Of a stretch of DNA of 22,167 nucleotides, positions 13,641 to 20,252 are shown piece by piece. Origin of the DNA: an uncultured Bacteroides sp. (GTDB lineage Bacteria > Bacteroidota > Bacteroidia > Bacteroidales > Bacteroidaceae). How positions within the stretch are numbered: position 1 is the stretch's first letter; the number at the start of each line of letters is the position of its first letter. The notes under the pieces were generated by a model, which saw nothing but the letters and a program-made list of their open reading frames with translations, searched no databases and had not been told where the DNA came from. The stretch covers positions 1 through 22,167 of the forward strand of contig URDR01000048.1 in the NCBI GenBank assembly GCA_900546645.1, in the 5' to 3' direction. The position numbers were made by a program, and so were the translations under genes.

Positions 13641-14972
13641 ATGAATTGGAAACAACTGATATCTAACAAGCGATTCGGGCTAGAGCTTCTGCATGAAGCA
13701 AAAAAAGACGACCGTACTGAATTTCAACGCGACTACGACCGATTGATTTTTTCCGCCCCCTTCCGGCGTCTGCAAAACAAGACACAAGTATTTCCGCTTC
13801 CCGGCAGTATCTTTGTACATAACCGGCTCACACATAGTTTAGAGGTATCGTGTGTAGGGCGTTCGCTGGGGAATGAAGTGGCAACTTTATTACTAAAGAG
13901 CCATCCCGAACTATCAGACAGTCACCTCTCTGAGATTGGCTCTATTGTTTCAGCTGCCTGCCTGGCTCACGATTTAGGGAATCCTCCTTTCGGGCATTCC
14001 GGAGAACAAGCCATCGGAACTTATTTTTCGGAAGGAAAGGGACAACATCTACGACCGCTTCTCTCGTCTGCCGAATGGGAAGATCTCATTCACTTCGAAG
14101 GGAATGCCAATGCCTTCCGCCTATTGACCCATCAGTTCCGGGGACGTCGTAAGGGAGGCTTTGTCATGACCTACTCCACCCTTGCCTCGATTGTGAAATA
14201 TCCGTTTTCCTCGCGCCTTGCAGGAAAAAAGCAAAAATTCGGATTCTTCTTAAGTGAAGAAAACGATTACCAGCGTATCGCCCAGGAACTGGGCATCACC
14301 CAGCTAAGTCAGGAAGGAGAGCCCCTGCACTATGCCCGACATCCTCTGGTCTACTTAGTTGAAGCAGCCGATGACATCTGCTACCAGATGATGGATATTG
14401 AAGATGCACACAAGCTGAAAATCCTGACTACGCAGGAAACCCAAAATCTGTACAAACAGTTTTTCAGCAGCGAACGCCTTGAGAAAATAGAGCAAATATG
14501 CCAATTAGTAACCGACACAAACGAGCAGATAGCCTACCTCCGCTCATCGGTCATCGGAGTACTGATAAAAGAATGCACCCGTGTGTTTGTGGAAAACGAG
14601 ACTGCCATCTTGAGCGGCACCTTCTCAGGTCCTCTCATCCGCCACTTGTCAGAACCAGTCAAACAAGCGTATGAGAAGTGCTCAAAAACAGCCTTTGCCA
14701 AGATTTACTGCGCAAAAGATGTACTCGACATCGAGCTGGCCGGTTATCAAGTCATCACCACGCTGATAGACTTAATGATTGAAGCCGTACGCTACCCCGA
14801 CAAAGCCTATTCAAAACTTCTCATAAACCGCATATCGAAACAATACGATGTAGAAGCCCCTACGCTCTACGGAAAAATACAAGCTGTACTTGATTACATA
14901 TCAGGAATGACCGACGTTTATGCCCTCGACCTCTACCGGAAAATAAACGGCAATAGTCTTCCTGCCGTATGA
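13641..14972 (+). CDS. dgt: Deoxyguanosinetriphosphate triphosphohydrolase (dGTPase) / HD-domain dNTPase
   Basis: HD-domain enzyme that removes triphosphate from dGTP (or other dNTPs), giving the deoxynucleoside. From the ATG at 13641 it has 443 residues. The N terminus FQRDYDRLIFSAPFRRLQNK and the HD ligands are classic: His65 in NRLTHSLEV, His110-Asp111 in CLAHDLGNPPFGHSGE, and Asp244 in VEAADDICYQMMDIEDAH. The FEGNANAFRLLTHQF block is typical of dGTPase-family dNTPases. Subtype (dGTP-specific or broader, often allosteric) cannot be decided from sequence by eye. It is divergent from dut and 147 bp upstream of pnp, which has its own -7 element. Confidence 0.92.
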   Translation: MNWKQLISNKRFGLELLHEAKKDDRTEFQRDYDRLIFSAPFRRLQNKTQVFPLPGSIFVHNRLTHSLEVSCVGRSLGNEVATLLLKSHPELSDSHLSEIGSIVSAACLAHDLGNPPFGHSGEQAIGTYFSEGKGQHLRPLLSSAEWEDLIHFEGNANAFRLLTHQFRGRRKGGFVMTYSTLASIVKYPFSSRLAGKKQKFGFFLSEENDYQRIAQELGITQLSQEGEPLHYARHPLVYLVEAADDICYQMMDIEDAHKLKILTTQETQNLYKQFFSSERLEKIEQICQLVTDTNEQIAYLRSSVIGVLIKECTRVFVENETAILSGTFSGPLIRHLSEPVKQAYEKCSKTAFAKIYCAKDVLDIELAGYQVITTLIDLMIEAVRYPDKAYSKLLINRISKQYDVEAPTLYGKIQAVLDYISGMTDVYALDLYRKINGNSLPAV

Positions 14973-15074
14973 CCTTCATGAGAATAATCCTCCCGAACAA
15001 AGGACGAGTTTCGAAAAAGTACTTAAAAATGAAACTTTTATGAAACAAAGAACTATTACTTCAGTTTTAATAGC

Positions 15075-15082
15075 TATCTTTG
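15075..15082 (+). promoter_or_regulatory. -7 element of pnp
   Basis: TATCTTTG fits TAnnTTTG and lies 37 bases before the pnp ATG. The -33 position has no TTTG. Readthrough from dgt is possible, as no convincing terminator lies in the 147-bp gap. Confidence 0.6.
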
Positions 15083-15119
15083 TGCGTATTTTAGATAAAA
15101 ATTACTTAATAACATTTTT

Positions 15120-17291
15120 ATGATTAATCCTATTGTCAAGACAATCGAGCTGGGTGACGGAAGAACCATCACGCTCGAAACGGGAAAGCTGGCAAAACAG
15201 GCAGATGGGGCTGTTATGCTACGCATGGGTAACACCATGTTGCTGGCTACTGTTTGTGCAGCAAAAGATGCAGTTCCCGGTACAGACTTCATGCCGCTTC
15301 AGGTAGAGTACAAAGAAAAATATTCTGCATTCGGACGCTTCCCGGGCGGTTTCACAAAACGCGAAGGTAAAGCTTCTGATTACGAAATTCTTACTTGCCG
15401 CTTGGTAGACCGTGCTTTACGTCCACTTTTCCCGGATAATTTCCATGCAGAAGTTTACGTAAATATCATCCTTTATTCAGCAGACGGCGTAGATATGCCG
15501 GACGCATTGGCAGGACTTGCAGCTTCAGCAGCACTGGCTGTTTCTGACATTCCCTTCGGAGGTCCTATTTCAGAAGTACGCGTAGCGCGCATCGACGGTA
15601 AGTTTGTTATCAACCCTACTTTCGATCAGTTAGAACAAGCCGATATGGACTTGATGGTTGCGGCTACGTATGAAAACATCATGATGGTGGAAGGCGAAAT
15701 GGAAGAAGTTTCTGAGCAAGACTTGCTGGAAGCCATGAAGTGCGCACACGAAGCTATCAAAGTTCACTGCAAAGCACAGATGGAACTGATGGAAGAAGTT
15801 GGTTCTACTGTAAAACGCGAATATTGTCACGAAGAAAACGATGAAGACTTGCGCAAGGCAGTTCACGACGCTTGCTATGAAAAAGCTTATGCCATCGCTG
15901 CTTCCGGAAACCGCAACAAGCACGAACGTCAGGATGCTTTCGACGCTATCTGCGATGAATTTAAAGCACAGTTCAGCGAAGAAGAACTGGAAGAAAAAGA
16001 AGGCATGATTGACCGTTATTATCACGATGTAGAAAAAGAAGCAATGCGCCGCTGCATCCTTGATGAAGGCAAGCGTCTGGACGGACGTTCTACAACGGAA
16101 ATCCGCCCCATCTGGTGCGAAGTGAGTCCGTTGCCTGGTCCTCACGGCTCTTCTATCTTTACCCGTGGTGAAACTCAGTCATTAAGTACGGTTACTTTAG
16201 GTACCAAGCTGGATGAAAAAATCGTTGACGATGTACTTGACCAGCACAAGGAACGTTTCTTGCTGCATTACAACTTCCCTCCTTTCTCTACAGGAGAAGC
16301 GAAAGCACAGCGCGGTGTAGGCCGCCGCGAAATCGGTCACGGACATTTGGCTTGGCGTGCACTGAAAGGACAAATCCCTGCTAATTATCCATACTCAGTA
16401 CGTGTTGTTTCTGACATTCTCGAATCAAACGGTTCATCTTCAATGGCTACCGTATGCGCTGGAACATTGGCTCTGATGGATGCAGGTGTGCCTATCAAAA
16501 ACCCGGTATCTGGTATCGCAATGGGATTGATCAAAAATGCCGGTGAAGATAAATATGCCGTATTGTCTGACATCTTGGGCGACGAAGACCACTTAGGTGA
16601 TATGGACTTCAAAGTTACAGGTACCGTAAACGGCATTACTGCAACTCAGATGGATATCAAATGCGATGGTCTGACTTATGATATTCTTGAAAAAGCATTG
16701 CTGCAAGCAAAACAAGGACGTGAACACATCCTCGGTAAGCTGACCGAATGCATTGCCGAACCTCGCGAAGACTTGAAACCACATGCTCCACGTATCGAGA
16801 CCATGACAATTCCGAAAGAATTTATCGGAGCAGCTATCGGCCCGGGCGGAAAGATTATTCAGGGTATGCAGGAAGAAACCGGAGCTACCATTACCATTGA
16901 AGAAGTAGACGGTATGGGCCGCATCGAAATTTCTGGAACAAACAAGAAATGCATCGATGACGCTATGCGCTTAATCAAGGGTATCGTAGCCGTTCCGGAA
17001 ATCGGAGAAGTTTACACTGGTAAAGTTCGTTCAATCATGCCTTACGGAGCATTTGTTGAATTCTTACCAGGAAAAGACGGTTTGCTCCACATTTCAGAAA
17101 TTGACTGGAAGCGTTTGGAAACCATCGAAGAGTCAGGTCTGAAAGAAGGCGATGAAATCGAAGTGAAACTGCTCGACATTGACCCGAAGACCGGTAAGTT
17201 CAAACTTTCTCACAAGGTACTGCTTCCGAAACCAGAAGGTATGGCAGAAGCACAGCCTAGACGTGAACGCCAGCCCAGACAACAAAAATAA
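15120..17291 (+). CDS. pnp: Polyribonucleotide nucleotidyltransferase (PNPase)
   Basis: Phosphorolytic 3'-5' exoribonuclease that degrades mRNA and can add 3' tails. The 723 residues have the full layout: RNase PH-like core 1 (about 12-145), helical linker (about 150-315), catalytic RNase PH-like core 2 (about 325-550), KH (about 565-620, GPGGKII) and S1 (about 628-700, beginning GEVYTGKVRSIMPYGAFVEF). The active-site loop GDEDHLGDMDF carries Asp490 and Asp496, equivalent to the catalytic aspartates of E. coli PNPase; FTRGETQ is also present. A short basic tail (RRERQPRQQK) follows S1. Start ATG 15120. A strong terminator follows. Confidence 0.97.
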   Translation: MINPIVKTIELGDGRTITLETGKLAKQADGAVMLRMGNTMLLATVCAAKDAVPGTDFMPLQVEYKEKYSAFGRFPGGFTKREGKASDYEILTCRLVDRALRPLFPDNFHAEVYVNIILYSADGVDMPDALAGLAASAALAVSDIPFGGPISEVRVARIDGKFVINPTFDQLEQADMDLMVAATYENIMMVEGEMEEVSEQDLLEAMKCAHEAIKVHCKAQMELMEEVGSTVKREYCHEENDEDLRKAVHDACYEKAYAIAASGNRNKHERQDAFDAICDEFKAQFSEEELEEKEGMIDRYYHDVEKEAMRRCILDEGKRLDGRSTTEIRPIWCEVSPLPGPHGSSIFTRGETQSLSTVTLGTKLDEKIVDDVLDQHKERFLLHYNFPPFSTGEAKAQRGVGRREIGHGHLAWRALKGQIPANYPYSVRVVSDILESNGSSSMATVCAGTLALMDAGVPIKNPVSGIAMGLIKNAGEDKYAVLSDILGDEDHLGDMDFKVTGTVNGITATQMDIKCDGLTYDILEKALLQAKQGREHILGKLTECIAEPREDLKPHAPRIETMTIPKEFIGAAIGPGGKIIQGMQEETGATITIEEVDGMGRIEISGTNKKCIDDAMRLIKGIVAVPEIGEVYTGKVRSIMPYGAFVEFLPGKDGLLHISEIDWKRLETIEESGLKEGDEIEVKLLDIDPKTGKFKLSHKVLLPKPEGMAEAQPRRERQPRQQK

Positions 17292-17316
17292 TCATCATCC
17301 CAGTGATGATACAAAT

Positions 17317-17354
17317 AAAAGAGCCGAACTCTAAATTAAAGTTCGGCTCTTTTT
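17317..17354. terminator. Bidirectional terminator between pnp and lptB
   Basis: AAAAGAGCCGAACT (17317-17330) and AGTTCGGCTCTTTT (17340-17353) are exact complements, a 14-bp stem with a 9-nt loop and terminal T-runs on both strands. It serves the convergent pnp (ends 17291) and lptB (ends 17398). A smaller hairpin, ATCATCA/TGATGAT at 17291-17310, precedes it. Confidence 0.88.
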
Positions 17355-17397
17355 GCATCACTCACTTGAGTTATATAAGAATCTCCAATATTCTTGG

Positions 17398-18216
17398 TTA
17401 CTCGCGAATCTCGCGCAACTGGAAATCTTTACGACGAAGCACGAAACTGTTACTTAAATACTTCTCACGCACAATTTTATTTTCAGCCAATTCTTCAGGT
17501 GTACCTTGAAACAGAATCTTTCCCTCAAACAACAAATAAGCTCTATCTGTAATACTCAAAGTTTCCTGTACATTATGGTCCGTAATCAAGATTCCGATAT
17601 TTTTATCTTTCAATTTCCATACAATATGCTGAATATCCTCCACGGCAATCGGGTCAACTCCTGCAAACGGCTCATCAAGCATAATAAACTTCGGGTCAAT
17701 GGCAAGACAGCGGGCAATTTCCGTACGCCGCCGCTCTCCTCCCGACAACTGGTCACCCAGATTCTTACGAACCTTCTGCAAGCGGAATTCGGCAATCAGA
17801 CTTTCCAGTTTCTCTTTCTGATACTCAAGAGGCTTTCCGGTTAGTTCAAGAACAGAAGCAATATTGTCTTCCACACTCATCTTGCGGAAAACAGAAGCCT
17901 CCTGTGCCAAATAGCCGATGCCATTTTGCGCACGTTTATATACAGGATAAGAAGTAATATCTTGATTATTCAAATAAATATGCCCTTCATTTGGAACAAT
18001 GAGCCCCGTAGTCATATAAAACGAAGTCGTCTTTCCGGCTCCATTAGGTCCAAGAAGCCCGACAATCTCACCTTGTTTCACATTAATGGAAACATGACTC
18101 ACCACGGTACGCTTCCCGTATTTCTTCACTAAGTTTTCCGTCCGAAGCACCATGCGTCCGTCTTCGGGAAGTTCAAAGGATTCTGTGATATGCTGTTGGT
18201 TTTCCTCTGCCATCAT
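17398..18216 (-). CDS. lptB: LPS export ABC transporter ATPase
   Basis: Cytoplasmic ATPase that powers LPS extraction from the inner membrane together with LptF/G and LptC. It has 272 residues: Walker A GPNGAGKTT (56-64), Q-loop region GYLAQEASVF (101-110), signature LSGGERRRTEIAR (157-169), Walker B IMLDEPFAGVDP (178-189) and H-loop ITDHNV (211-216). GYLAQEASVFRKMSVEDN and the ERRRTEIARCL sequence are specific to LptB. About 22 extra residues precede the usual start and about 15 extend the C terminus. ATGs at 18216 and 18213 are adjacent. The lptF/G genes are not adjacent in the window. It is divergent from mlaE. Confidence 0.95.
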   Translation of the reverse strand: MMAEENQQHITESFELPEDGRMVLRTENLVKKYGKRTVVSHVSINVKQGEIVGLLGPNGAGKTTSFYMTTGLIVPNEGHIYLNNQDITSYPVYKRAQNGIGYLAQEASVFRKMSVEDNIASVLELTGKPLEYQKEKLESLIAEFRLQKVRKNLGDQLSGGERRRTEIARCLAIDPKFIMLDEPFAGVDPIAVEDIQHIVWKLKDKNIGILITDHNVQETLSITDRAYLLFEGKILFQGTPEELAENKIVREKYLSNSFVLRRKDFQLREIRE

Positions 18217-18284
18217 AATTTAAGTAAGGATTAAGATATAGAAACCGGGAAAGCAGCATGCCTTCCACCATACTTATTTCATGG

Positions 18285-18292
18285 CAAAAGTA
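18285..18292 (-). promoter_or_regulatory. -7 element of lptB
   Basis: TACTTTTG on the minus strand (18292-18285), giving a leader of about 60 nt. It is identical to the -7 element of the divergent mlaE, 73 bp away. No -33 TTTG. Confidence 0.5.
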
Positions 18293-18365
18293 GTAAAAAT
18301 CTTGGGTTATATGGTTACTCCCATGAATTTCCGTCTACTTTTTATAATAATTAGGTAAAAAGACG

Positions 18366-18373
18366 TACTTTTG
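18366..18373 (+). promoter_or_regulatory. -7 element of mlaE-mlaF
   Basis: TACTTTTG matches TAnnTTTG and lies 24 bases before the mlaE ATG. Upstream is a T-rich stretch but no proper TTTG. Confidence 0.55.
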
Positions 18374-18397
18374 CAATAAATTAATTGGAACATACAT

Positions 18398-19141
18398 ATG
18401 GTTAAACCGATTAGCACTTTAGGAAAATATCTGATGCTGATGGGCAGAGTGTTCTCTCGCCCGGAACGTTTTCGCATGTACTTTAAACAATATGTCAGCG
18501 AAATGGCACAATTAGGAATCAACTCCATCGGCATTGTATTGCTTATTTCTTTTTTCATTGGAGCTGTTATATGCATCCAGATTAAACTGAACATTGAAAG
18601 TCCGTGGATGCCACGTTTTGTCGTTGGATACACCACACGAGAGATTTTGCTTTTGGAATTCTCCTCATCCATCATGTGCCTTATCTTGGCAGGAAAAGTC
18701 GGTTCAAATATCGCTTCTGAAATTGGAACGATGCGCGTAACCCAACAAATTGATGCCTTAGAGATTATGGGAATCAATTCCGCCTCCTATCTTATTCTCC
18801 CAAAAATAACGGGCTTAATGACCATGATTCCCTTCTTGGTAATCTTCAGTATTGCAGCGGGCATTATCGGGGCTTTTTGTACCGCATGGATTGGAGGAAT
18901 CATGAATGCCACCGACTTAGAATATGGATTACAATACACCTTCGTGGAATGGTATATTTGGTGTAGTTTTATCAAATCGCTGTTTTTCGCCTTCATTATC
19001 GCAAGCGTCTCTGCTTATTTCGGCTATACGGTAGAAGGAGGCTCTATTGCTGTAGGTAAGGCTAGTACCGACTCGGTAGTATCAAGCAGTGTGCTTATCC
19101 TGTTCTCAGACTTAATACTTACTCAAATTTTAATGGGATGA
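18398..19141 (+). CDS. mlaE: MlaE-family lipid-transport permease
   Basis: Inner-membrane permease of an MCE/Mla-type ABC system, which moves phospholipids between inner and outer membranes. The 247 residues include an N-terminal amphipathic region and about five hydrophobic segments (roughly 44-63, 85-98, 136-165, 192-212, 228-245). The conserved MlaE motif is plain at about 100-125: KVGSNIASEIGTMRVTQQID then ALEIMG. Start ATG 18398. Its TGA overlaps the mlaF ATG (ATGA at 19138-19141), so the two are translationally coupled. No MCE-domain (MlaD) or STAS (MlaB) gene follows; these partners must lie elsewhere if present. Confidence 0.93.
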   Translation: MVKPISTLGKYLMLMGRVFSRPERFRMYFKQYVSEMAQLGINSIGIVLLISFFIGAVICIQIKLNIESPWMPRFVVGYTTREILLLEFSSSIMCLILAGKVGSNIASEIGTMRVTQQIDALEIMGINSASYLILPKITGLMTMIPFLVIFSIAAGIIGAFCTAWIGGIMNATDLEYGLQYTFVEWYIWCSFIKSLFFAFIIASVSAYFGYTVEGGSIAVGKASTDSVVSSSVLILFSDLILTQILMG

Positions 19142-19908
19142 TAGAACTGAAATCTTTAAATAAATCATTCGAAGGGAAAAACGTTTTAAACGATATCAAC
19201 TTTTCATTTGAAAATGGGAAAACCAGCTTGATTATCGGTCAGAGCGGCTCAGGGAAAACAGTACTGATGAAATGTATCGTAGGCTTGTTTACACCTGAAC
19301 AAGGAGAAGTGCTTTATGACGGACGAAACTTGATTTCAATGAACAAAAAAGAGAAACAGGCTCTTCGCCGCGAAATGGGAATGATTTTCCAAAGCGCAGC
19401 TTTATTTGACTCGCTGTCTGTTTTGGAAAACGTTATGTTCCCACTTGATATGTTCTCTAATGATACGTATCGAGACCGCATCCGCCGTGCCCAGTTCTGC
19501 CTTGATCGCGTGAATCTGATTGATGCACAAAACAAATATCCAGGCGAAATCAGTGGAGGCATGCAAAAACGTGTAGCCATAGCACGGGCTATTGCTCTAC
19601 AGCCACAATACTTGTTCTGCGATGAACCGAACTCCGGATTAGACCCCAAAACTTCACTTGTAATCGATGAACTGATTCATGATATAACAAAAGAATATAA
19701 CATGACCACCATTATCAATACACACGACATGAATTCAGTGATGGGCATCGGTGAAAGTATTCTATATATCTATCAAGGACATAAAGAATGGGAAGGCACT
19801 AAAGACGATGTATTTAATGCTACCAATGAACGCTTAAACAACTTCATCTTTGCATCCGACTTGTTACGCAAAGTAAAAATAGAAGAAAATAAGGAGAAGC
19901 AGAAATAA
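19138..19908 (+). CDS. mlaF: MlaF-family ABC transporter ATPase
   Basis: ATPase subunit for the MlaE permease. In its 256 residues: Walker A GQSGSGKT (34-41), Q-loop GMIFQSAALFDSLSV (81-95), signature ISGGMQKRVAIARA (138-151), Walker B YLFCDEPNSGLDP (158-170), and H-loop NTHDMNSV (194-201). The GMQKRVAIARAIALQP and DEPNSGLDP segments are typical of MlaF. The C-terminal end is charged (KIEENKEKQK). It overlaps mlaE by 4 bp and is followed by a strong terminator. Confidence 0.95.
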   Translation: MIELKSLNKSFEGKNVLNDINFSFENGKTSLIIGQSGSGKTVLMKCIVGLFTPEQGEVLYDGRNLISMNKKEKQALRREMGMIFQSAALFDSLSVLENVMFPLDMFSNDTYRDRIRRAQFCLDRVNLIDAQNKYPGEISGGMQKRVAIARAIALQPQYLFCDEPNSGLDPKTSLVIDELIHDITKEYNMTTIINTHDMNSVMGIGESILYIYQGHKEWEGTKDDVFNATNERLNNFIFASDLLRKVKIEENKEKQK

Positions 19909-19950
19909 CCTCCTTACCCCCCACCTAACAGAGGCTACAACAAGATATCA

Positions 19951-20005
19951 GGATAATGTTTTAATCTGATTTTATTTCCAGATTAAGACATTATCCTACC
20001 TTTTT
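19951..20005 (+). terminator. Terminator of mlaE-mlaF
   Basis: GGATAATGTTTTAATCTG (19951-19968) pairs with CAGATTAAGACATTATCC (19979-19996): 17 Watson-Crick pairs plus one T-G, 10-nt loop, then TACC and five Ts. It starts 43 bases past the mlaF stop. Confidence 0.85.
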
Positions 20006-20061
20006 ATTATAGTAAAATGCAACACAGACAGTCTATTTTGTAACAAACACTACTTACTTTT

Positions 20062-20111
20062 CAACTTCCGGATTACATTTCACCAAACGAAAGAGATGAA
20101 TCCGGAAGTTG
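20062..20111. repeat. 13-bp perfect inverted repeat with 24-nt loop
   Basis: CAACTTCCGGATT (20062-20074) and AATCCGGAAGTTG (20099-20111) are exact complements; a small inner TTTC/GAAA pairing is possible. No clean T-run follows on the plus strand. It may be a second terminator or a regulatory hairpin upstream of the sensor gene. Confidence 0.6.
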
Positions 20112-20215
20112 CTCTTTATTTATGAACAAGCCCTCATCATACGTCAAAAAGGCATACTATCGACATACTACACATAAAATGAACAAGAAATGAATGAGCT
20201 TTAAAAATTTTGCTA

Positions 20216-20223
20216 TATCTTTG
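20216..20223 (+). promoter_or_regulatory. -7 element of the hybrid sensor gene
   Basis: TATCTTTG matches TAnnTTTG and lies 29 bases before the ATG at 20253. No -33 TTTG at the expected distance. Confidence 0.55.
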
Positions 20224-20252
20224 CCGTGGTACTAAAGAAAAACATTTGACAA

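Larger units (their letters stand above)
19909..20252. other. Gap between mlaF and the hybrid sensor gene
   Basis: This 344-bp stretch holds the mlaF terminator (19951-20005), a second perfect inverted repeat (20062-20111) and the -7 element of the sensor gene (20216-20223). A 23-codon frame (20122-20193) has no sign of being real. I see nothing else in it. Confidence 0.6.

Noticed and set aside
14980..15045. 21-codon frame MRIILPNKGRV between dgt and pnp
   Set aside because: Short, lysine-rich by chance in AT-rich DNA, no promoter of its own.
15630..16145. 171-codon minus-strand frame over pnp
   Set aside because: Antisense of the PNPase helical linker; Phe-rich composition is the usual product of antisense GAA codons.
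20122..20193. 23-codon plus-strand frame starting MNKPSSYVKK
   Set aside because: Too short, no leader or family resemblance, and it ends just before the sensor promoter.
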